Shown here one piece after another: positions 33,674 through 42,700 of a stretch of 64,000 nt of DNA (positions are counted from its first letter, which is position 1; each line of letters opens with the position of its first letter). The notes beneath the pieces are model-generated. The model saw nothing but the letters and a program-made list of their open reading frames with translations, had not been told where the DNA came from and did no database searches. Source of the stretch: Mesorhabditis belari (taxonomy: Eukaryota > Nematoda > Chromadorea > Rhabditida > Rhabditidae). The stretch spans positions 124,001-188,000 of the forward strand of contig CAUEEP010000901.1 of assembly GCA_958450365.1 (NCBI GenBank). The letters are read 5' to 3'. The position numbers and the translations under genes were made by a program.

Positions 33674-34030
33674 GGGGGCCCTCATGGTGTATTGGTTAAG
33701 TTCTCACTTCCAAACTGAGGGTGTGGGGTTCGGCCCCCCTAGGGTTCTCTTCCCTAGCCCGTGCGCCCAGACTAGAGGTGTCTTCTCTAGAGCTGACTAG
33801 AGATCCCTTCTCTAGCGGAGTTCACTCTTCCACTGGGTTGGCCCATTCATGGCCTGAGGTTATTAAAGCAAGAAGCCTATCTTCTATCTATCTTCTTTTC
33901 TCCCCGCCTCCACATCGCCGAGTAAAATATCTCATCTTTCTCTATGTATTTATGTGTAGATTTGTGTATTGTCTGACTGATTACGCTTTATTTCATGTCC
34001 TGAATAAAGTATAAATATAAAAAAAAAATA
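33674..34030 (+). mobile_element. tRNA-derived SINE with LINE-type tail
   Basis: The head resembles a tRNA: A-box TGGTGTATTGGTTAAG, a loop with TTCCAAA and B-box GGTTCGGCCCC. A body of about 250 bases follows, then the tail GTCCTGAATAAAGTATAAAT and an A-run. The tail matches the LINE tail at 17215-17236, as expected if the SINE borrows the LINE machinery. Confidence 0.7.
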
Positions 34031-34177
34031 TAATTACTTGAGAGCAACAGGAATTACTTGAGAGCATACTTCTAACGTTTTTTTGATCTTTCATTTAAAT
34101 TTTCCATAAAACAAGCATCTTTTCTTTTCAAAGAAACCAAATTTCAAGTAAATCTTGTGAGCAAGAAAACAATTTTT

Positions 34178-34288
34178 TTCCTTTCCAAAAACTCAGCGAT
34201 CCATCGCCGAATACAGAGATCAGAGGCGATTTTTCCTTTCCAAAAACTCAGAGATCCATCGCCGAATACAGAGATCAGGGGAGATTTT
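34178..34288 (+). repeat. Tandem duplication of a 56-base unit
   Basis: CTTTCCAAAAACTCAGCGAT...GAGATCAGAGGCGATTT occurs twice in a row with a few changes. Intergenic. Confidence 0.85.
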
Positions 34289-35480
34289 CAGCATTCTCAT
34301 CATTTTATTCACCGAATAATTCATTTGTGCATTTTTTTTTTCTGTTTTTTTCCATTCCATTTCTTCTTCTTTTCCTTTTGCATCTATAATCTGAGGAATT
34401 ATTATGTTTTTTTCACAGTGATCCCCACCGATTTTTGGTCACAATTGCTGATCTCATTTCCCTTGACTACATGATTAAACCAACTTTTTGTCTTTTTCAC
34501 CTTGGAAATTTTAAACCGGGAAGTTCGAGAACGGGTACGAAATCCCGTTTCTTGAGTCACATTTAGATTTGTTCCATTTGTTCCATTCCGATTTATTCCA
34601 TTGTTCCAATTTTGTTGAGCTAAACCGTTTCAGCTACACTTTTAAAGTTTCACGTATGAAGCTTAAAGAATTGAAGCGTTTAATTTGAAATTTTAACAAA
34701 CTAGAGTCAATTTAAACTTTTCGTTTGAATCTTTGCAACAATCGGACAGCCTTTCTTTATATTGGAATAAAGAATATTCAGCAAATAGCCTATCGTGGGT
34801 TGAGTAGGTCTGTTGCAAAGCCAAGTTTTGTTGCTAGGTGTTACAAAGCAAGAATCTTTGGAAAAACTTGGCATCTGCCCAGGCTTTTGCTATGCATTGC
34901 CTGTGCCTATATACAAGAACACTTCGATTACACGATCCAGCTATTGGGTTAGTGCATAAGTCTTTACAATCACTTTTCCACTTTGGCTTTTGTGATTGCA
35001 TTGTACATTTAGCTGACATTTATTGTATAGCTTGCAATCTTTGGAACAATGGACCTTTCTTTATATTGAAATAGAGAATATTCAGCCAATCGACCTTGGC
35101 TTTCTGATTGTTTTGTAAGACTATGAAGTTATAGTTTAAAAAGAATGCCACCAGGAATCTTCCAACCGGGCCTGCAAGTCATGAGAAGCCATGTCATGTC
35201 AGACAAGGCAGAAGCCAGGTCTAGGCTTGGTCTATAGTGGGCACAATGTGGACCAGGTCTGTTGCAAAGTCAGCCAAGCTTCTGCTCAGGCTTTTGTCGT
35301 GTCTTGCCTGATCATTCTTGAGATTTTCTTGAGATTCAATTCAAACATGTTCTTACTAACCACCCTTTTTTGATGTTGGTAGCTAGAATAGTATTGTTTA
35401 AGTTTCTTATTTCTCCTAGTCTTTTTGGAAAGTTTATCATCATTCTCTTGCTTTTTTTTTCGCAATTCCAATCATTTCCC
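34289..35480. other. Intergenic upstream of the nuclear receptor, repeat-derived
   Basis: Direct copies of CCTTTCTTTATATTG...ATATTCAGC at about 34748-34785 and 35050-35090. The block CAAGAACACTTCGATTACAC at 34914 also recurs at 38459, in both cases followed by a GTGCATAAGTCTTT mariner-MITE end. No gene seen. Confidence 0.4.
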
Positions 35481-35486
35481 TTCAAG

Positions 35487-38400
35487 ATGGATCCATGCGA
35501 GGGCACATCAACTGATGATTTTTCGTCTCCATTTGATGATTCCGATTTGTCTCTCACCTGTCTTGTCTGTGGCCATAAACCAGCCAGGAATTATTACGGA
35601 TCAATCGCTTGCAAGTGAGCCAAAAAATCTGTTCAAACTTTACACAAAAGACAAATGAAAAGTACAAATGAAAATTTCAGCCGTTGCAAGACTTTTTTCT
35701 TACGAGTGGCCACTCGAAAGAAACGATACAACTGTGAATACAATAGTAATTGTAAATATCGTGAGTGGTTAAAAGGAAGATAGAAAAATTTGATTTTTAG
35801 CAAAAGATCGATGTCCGGCATGTCGCTATCACAAGTGTCTGACGGTGGGATTGATCCCGGAAAGTGAGATTTCGATTGAGCATGTTTAAATTTGATTTTC
35901 GTTGAGAATTGGGGAACTTACAGAATGTAAAGCTGTAGAAAAATATGAAGAGAATTAGTCTAGATCTTGATCTAGTGAATAATGAATTACTATTGTTTCA
36001 GACTTGTTAATAAGCGGGTCTACCAGTCAATTTTCCAGTGGCTGGCCGGAGAGAGAATTGGGACTTACAGAACGTAAGGCTGTAGAAAAATATGAAGAGA
36101 ATTAGTCTAGATCTTGATCTAGTGAATAATAGATTACTATTGATTCAGACTTGTTAATAAGCGGGTCTACCAGTCAATTTTCCAGTGGCTGGCCGGAGAG
36201 AGGGATGTCAGAGACGAGCGAGAGAGGGAACAATGAGCATCATCGAGCCTCCATCACCTGGATTGCCTTCATTAACAGAAGTAGAGTACGGTAGAATTAG
36301 AGTACGGTCGAATTGGTGTCAACAAGTAGAAAGTTTTCAGTTCAGATTAAAGTAAATAGTGTTCAGTGACTTAGCTGAAAGTTCTAGGAAGCCACTCGAA
36401 TGGTGGCTGTTGTTTGCCCGTCAACATTCAAGACTGAAATCAATTTATCCATCGAGGAAACCATTCAAATATTGCATCGATTGGAAGAGTAAGTGCTGAG
36501 GATTAACACTATTAACAAATAAACTCTAGAATTTGTGCCCGAGATGATCCGGCCATCTCTCTGCAACACGATTTTGATTTCAATCTAAATCTCTCTTTTG
36601 CTGATGTTCTCAAAAATCCAACTTTCATTTGCCCAAGAGTACCGGTATGTTTGTTTAATTGTAAATTTAAACAAATCTTTTCTGGTACACTCAATTAAAT
36701 ACCAGCAAACCACTTTCCATTCGGCACTTCCTAGTTCTGAATTGATTGATCAGGCTATCGATTGATCAGGCTATCGATTGATCAGGCTATCGATTGATCA
36801 GGCTATCGATTGATCAGGCTATCGATTGATCAGGCTAGCGATTGATCAGGCTATCGATTGATCAGGCTATCGATTGATCAGGCTATCGTTCTCCAATCAG
36901 TTTTCATTTTTAGGCGGGTTTCAGTGCTGCAAGTGACTTCAATCCATTCGGCAATCGAATGGGTGCTCGATGTTTTGCGAGAATGGTCGTTTATTGTGCG
37001 GATTGGCTGAGAGCGACACCTGAAATCTGGGAAATGAAAGAGATTGATAGGGTGAGGTGAGAAAAGATGAAAGAGAAATGAGGCTTTGATTCACCTCAAC
37101 CTTACATTTGCACTTAAAGAATTTCTGAAGACAAAGAAGAAGACATTCTGTTGAAACTTAGCAATTCTTAAAGTTGTAATTCTTAAAACGTTTAGCTGAG
37201 ATTTTGTCTGCACACATGTGGAGTGTTGATTCCAATTCAACTCTACTATTACACGTACAAAGAGGGATATGACGGAATGTTGCAAGGGCTAGGAACGCAT
37301 TTCTCTTGCGAATCGACACTCGGAGCTGGGTGAGTGCAAAAAGTAGACTTGTTAAAGATAATAAAGAAGTGAAGGAAATGATAGGAAAAGGTAGATTAAG
37401 GTTGTCTTTTTATTAAACTACAGATTGAACTATGCTAAAGGGATTGGGAAAAATGGACAAATGTGAAACTTAGCAATATAGCGATCTAGCAACATTACTA
37501 AAACTTGGCCAATTACTAGAAATTCTAGATTACTAGAAAGTAATCTAGAAAAGAACAAGCGCGTAATCCAGATAAGTCCAGTTAGGGAAATCTAGTTCAA
37601 TAAGCTGACTGGATTAGGCTGAAAGGACTAAATTTCAGCTGACTCAGCATCGGCTGACTAACTGACTATAAGGAATTGATTGACTGAGCTCATGCTCATG
37701 CTTAACTCATGTCTAGCTCTTGTTATCATTGTGCAAAACTTAATTTTAGAATTCCCGATTTCCTTCGTTACACCACTCATCAATTCCACAATGACATTTC
37801 GCCGATGCTCAAAAAAGTGAAATTCTCCGACGATGAGTTCGTCGTTTGGAAGAATATGATCATTTTTAATTCGAGTTTGTTTTAAAAAAACTCAATTATT
37901 TAATTACCAAGAAAAACAGCTTTGGGTCTTTCTGATGAAAGTGCGACGATCGTGAGAAAAGCACGGAATCGATATCAAGGGATTTTGGTTCAAGTGGGTT
38001 TATAGGATTTTGAAATCCGTGGATGGCCGTGGATGGCCGGCGAATAACGCGAGAAATCGTAACCGCTCACGTTCACAAATATCATATACTCATAAAATTG
38101 TAGATTTGAAAGAAATCTCTACAAAAGACTGCCTATAACATTAAGAATTAGAATTAGATTTTAAAATGGTTTTAAAATGGTTTTAAAATGGTTTTAAAAT
38201 GATTTTAAAATGAAAATGTTAGCTACTCCGCAAAACGTGTACTGAAGCGGAGGCGATCGCGAAAATGGATGTACTGATGAGAGTGCATCGATGGTTAGAG
38301 GTGGGTTGATCGACTGGAAAAAACGAAAAGGGAAACACACCATTTCTGGTGCACTCAAGCACTCAAGTTTGCAATTTTCTATTCAAATCAGATAGAAAAA

Positions 38401-39539
38401 TGATAAAAAATAATGAATTGAGTGCACCAAAGAGTTTCCACTTTTGAGCACAAAGTACAAGAACACTTCGATTACACGATTCAGATATTAGGTTTTAGTG
38501 CATAAGTCTTTAAAATCCTTTTTCCAAACGCCTTTCAAAAGCAATGCCATTAACAACAAAATTTCTATTTAAACTATTAAAAAGCTTGATTGTTTCTCTG
38601 CAAAATGGTTTTAGAGAAATTCTTCAAAGTAATTGTTTTTGGGGATTTTCAAAGGCGAAAAGGTGACCACTGCTCCGATGCTGAAGTCCCAATTTAAACA
38701 CTTTCTTCAATACAGACCTATTTTGGTGCCAAAGTAAAAAACGTTGCCATACAAAACTTTGAGCGCTTATAACTTTTGATAGAGTGCTATTTAGCAAAAA
38801 CGCAAAGCAGATTCGGAATGAGCGTGGAATTCTGCGTTAATGCCATTTGGGCACCACATCCGTTTGGCATTCCCTTGTGAGTTGAGGCGAGCTTTGAGCT
38901 TTCTCTCAAAAGCGATTTTGTAGAGAAATGATTGATCTTTTTAATAATTTAAAACGCAACAAATTTGGTAAAGAATTCTTTTTTATGGAAAGAAAAGTTT
39001 GAAAAAAAGAAATTGTAAAGACTTATGCATGAACCTATTAAATGTAAAGTCACCGATTAATAGGCGATTTTCAATTTGGAACACTAGCGTAATCTTTACT
39101 TTAAATCACCGTTTTACTTAATTTTGATTCCATTGAAGGATCGAACAGTGGATCGAATGGGATAGAAATTAAATAAAAACGAATAAATCTGAAGAACTAC
39201 GATAGAACTACGAACTACGTTTCTCAAATCGGAAACCAAATCGAAAACCTTTTAGAAAGTTCATTAATCAAGCGAAACAAATAAATAATCATTTGGATCA
39301 ATCAAAGTATTCATTTGAATTGAATTCATTATTGAATTCATTTGAATTCATCAATAATCAATCAAAGTATTCATTTGAATGCTTAAAACTTGTAAACAAA
39401 TGAAATCTTGTAAACAAATCTATTTTAGAACAATGCCACCCAAGCAGCAGTTTTCTTCGCGAAGATTTTCGCGATGGGTGGTGGAGGGGCAGGGTTGGAG
39501 GCGCCTCTTGTCGGCGATGTTTTCCTTGCTCGGGTTTAA
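35487..39539 (+). CDS. Nuclear hormone receptor (nematode supplementary type), 12 exons
   Basis: Exons 35487-35614, 35681-35760, 35801-35863, 36186-36280, 36388-36488, 36530-36644, 36914-37051, 37196-37329, 37750-37874, 37920-37993, 38223-38300, 39429-39539 join in phase to 413 residues, a normal length. The DNA-binding domain occupies residues about 25-90: first finger CLVC...CNRC, P-box CNRCKTFFLR, second finger NCEYNSNC...CPACRYHKC. The second finger has only six residues between its second and third cysteines, versus the usual nine. A basic hinge follows (MAGRREGCQRRARE), then a divergent ligand-binding domain ending PLVGDVFLARV. It should act as a ligand- or partner-regulated transcription factor in the nucleus; targets are unknown. 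Exon 4 was chosen at the TTTTCCAG acceptor because it alone keeps frame into the hinge. Confidence 0.9.
35905..36185 (+). repeat. Tandem duplication spanning receptor intron 3 and its acceptor
   Basis: A segment of about 144 bases (CTTACAGAA-GTAA-GCTGTAG through CAGTCAATTTTCCAGTGGCTG) occurs twice in a row, so the TTTTCCAG acceptor and the first codons of exon 4 exist in two copies (about 36041 and 36186). Only the downstream copy continues into an open exon. Confidence 0.85.
36741..36889. repeat. 16-base minisatellite in a receptor intron
   Basis: Nine or so perfect or near-perfect units of GATTGATCAGGCTATC between exons 6 and 7. Confidence 0.9.
38488..39037. mobile_element. Mariner-type MITE in the last receptor intron
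   Basis: Ends TTAGGTTTTAGTGCATAAGT and ACTTATGCATGAACCTA bound about 550 bases. Internally it carries the ACAAAACTTTGAGCGCTTAT block also found at about 30945. No transposase. Confidence 0.75.
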
Positions 39540-39789
39540 GAAACAATTGTAAACATGAGTTTCATTTAAATTTAATTATAAAACAAACATTTGAGCTTTT
39601 CATTATTGTTACTTTTTAGTCAAAATTAACTTTTTGCTTTTTCCAAATAACTAAAGTGTTTTTTTGAAATTTTCCGCTTCTTTCTTCCTTTCTTCCTTTT
39701 TTTCTTTTGTTAGGAACTTGAAATTGAATTTATTTTTGATAAAATTTCCATTTAACCTATCAAAATAATATGTTTCCATTCGTGTTTTT

Positions 39790-42700
39790 TCAATTTGAAA
39801 CTTTCAACTCGTACTCCTCGTGATCATCATCGATTTGAATGCCGATAAAAATCTAAAAATAAAAGTAAACTGACTTTTATCAATGATAGTTTAGATTAGA
39901 TAGATTATATATGTTGTGTCCGATTTAGATTTCCGTCCGATTTAGTTTGAACCTATCGCGGACGTCCGATTTAGATTACAGTCTATATCGGACGTTCGAT
40001 ACAGATCGAACAATAATAAACGTGCTTAATATATGTTCTTAAGCGTTTTTTTGCAATTTTCTGCGCTTTTCAAAGAAATTTTATTGTCTTTTTTTTGAGA
40101 ATTTTTTGTTTTCTTGTTTTCCTATTAAGAACGTAAGAATTCCAATTGATCCGGTTGATCGACCAAAAATTGGCCACCGAAATCTTTTGGGCGTTGTAAC
40201 TGGAGGTTTGTTTCGATTAAATTCACTTAAATCATTTTTTAAAGCAATCATGGGCTGTTTATATTATTGTTCAATCTGTATAAGATTTAGATTGAATCTA
40301 AATCCGATATAGACTGTAATCTAAATCGGACGTCCGCGATAAGTTCAATCTAAATCGGACGGAAATCTAAATCGGACACAACATATATAAAAACTATGTT
40401 AATTTCCTTAACATTTATTATTAATAAGTGATATTTAGCTAACCTGATAAGCCCATCCTCCGACAATGGCGCCGATACAAGGAGCAACCAAGGGAATCCA
40501 GAAATACCAATCGTGATAACTGAAAAAGAGATATTATGTGGGAGAAAAGAGATTTTAAATAGAATTATTTATTAACTAGATTATTTGATTAGATTATTTG
40601 ATACCTAAACGCTTCGATTCCATAAAGATAAGCGGCAAAGAGACGAGGCCCGAGATCTCTCGCTGGATTCAGCGGATAGCCAACGTTGAGGGAAAGGGAA
40701 CAGCCTGGCATCGACAATTAGCTTATATCATCGATATTTATGGATTTTTGATAACATATCTCAATATTGAAAGAAAAATAAGCACAATTACGCAGACCAT
40801 GTTCCAACTGGGTTCTCTGACCTATAGGTTCATGACCAGGCTTACAAAAGCCGGTTAAGCCGGGTTAATGTTAAGCCGGGCAAGGCTAGGACTCGACTTT
40901 TGCATTGATCCTGACCTTACCCAAGCTGAATTGACTCAAAAAACACTCGTTGAACAACCCTGGCCAACTACCTCTCACCAATCAGACTCACCAATCATCG
41001 TCAAAACAAGCCCAAAGAAGAGTGGCTGCAAAAAGACGGGCACCTGTAATGAAAAGCTCAATTCGTAAGATAAGATCTTGTAAAGTTGAATATCTTATCA
41101 CATTACAGTATGCCAAAATTGAGCTATATATATGTTATGTCCGATTTAGACTCAATCTAAAACAGACGTCCGATTTAGATTTTGACTTCTGTAAAACATA
41201 AAACAACAACTGAATCTAAATCAGACGTCCGATTTAGGGTCAAAGTCAGATTTAGAAGGTCAAAGAATCAGATTTAGACTCTAAATCTAAATCGGACGTC
41301 TGTTTTAGATTGAGTCTAAATCGGACGAAAATCTAAATCGGACATAACATATATACATCGTAGCTATTTATAAAATTCAACCGTTTACGAATGAAATGTT
41401 TAAATTTCAAATTTCATCTGTATTCCAATTGAATTGATCCAATTTAATAGATCCAATTTTCTTTTCAATTTTCTGCAAACATGGCTCGATTCAACTAAGT
41501 TTACCATGTTTTCGATTTCAAATTATTTATGCAAAACGGAAAAGAAACGATTTCTCTTGAGAAGGGGCGGCTTCGATGGAGAAAATTGTTGTTGGTCGCT
41601 TCAAACTGATTTCGAGTGATTCGATTTGCGACTTTTATCTACTAACGCTATCTATTGAGCATGGACGTTAAAGATTAAGGAATAAAATCTAAGATAACTA
41701 ACTATCTTTTACTGCAAAACTCCATTTTTGCTGCCAATCTGATATAAACCGTCCTCCGAAAACAGCATGACACCGAAAAGAGACGAGTGGCCGATTTTAG
41801 GTCGATCAACAATATCGCTTGGGAGACGAACAGTCATTCCAACTTCAACTGGCCCACTTATCCAACTTTAGCTTAGCCATTTCAACTTTAGGTTGTCGTT
41901 AGTAGATACGTTACGTTACGTAAGTAGATACGTAGACAACTAGAAACAGAAAGTTGAAACTGGAAATAGTCACCAACTCAAACTGTAATCATATTTTAAA
42001 GATTTGCAAAAAGATTAAGCCATTTTAATATTCTAAAGATTTAAAGACAAAAAGATCAAGCTAATTAATCTAGTTTTAATTTAATTTACCGTATTTTCTC
42101 TAATAGTAGTGCACCCTGATCGCCGTCTAAATTACTCGAAATCTCAAAAACCGCTTATCAGAACCTATCGATGTGGGGTCGGAAAATGTAGCTGACGATG
42201 AGATCTTGTGGGGGATTAAAGTGTTGAGCTTCTGCAAAAGCTTGGAAACCGTAGGCATCAACTCAGCTCGGAGCGGTGCTACTATTAGAGAAAATACAGT
42301 CGATTTAAACAATGGCATCAGGATTATAATAATGATACTTTATTTAAATGATAAAGTATTACTGTAGTAAAGTGACACTTAGAGTAGACATAATCCGACA
42401 TTTAACCTTCATAGTCAGCCCAGCACAAGGTTGATTTCAAAATATGAACTCTATAAAAAGATAGAAAATACCGTATTTTCTTAATAGTAGTGCACCCTGA
42501 TCGCCGTCTAAATTACTCGAAATCTCAAAAACCGCTTATCAGAACCTATCGATGCGGGGTCGGAAAATGTAGCTGACGATGAGATCTAGTGGGGGATTTG
42601 AGTGTTGAGCTTCTGCAAAAGCTTCGAAACCGTAAAATAGGCATCAACTCGGCTCGGCTCGGCGCGGTGCACTACGATTAGAGAACTTGATCTTCCCACG

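Noticed and set aside
33674..33740. Functional glycine-type tRNA
   Set aside because: Arms pair poorly and the sequence continues into a SINE body with a LINE-type tail.
36002..36070. Receptor exon NLLISGSTSQFSSGW from the first duplicated copy
   Set aside because: It splices in phase but gives an unlikely hinge. The TTTTCCAG acceptor at 36185 yields a basic hinge (MAGRREGCQRRARE) and joins the next exon in phase.
36741..36889. Possible CRISPR-like array of 16-base repeats
   Set aside because: Units are directly abutting with no spacers, in a eukaryotic intron. It is a minisatellite.
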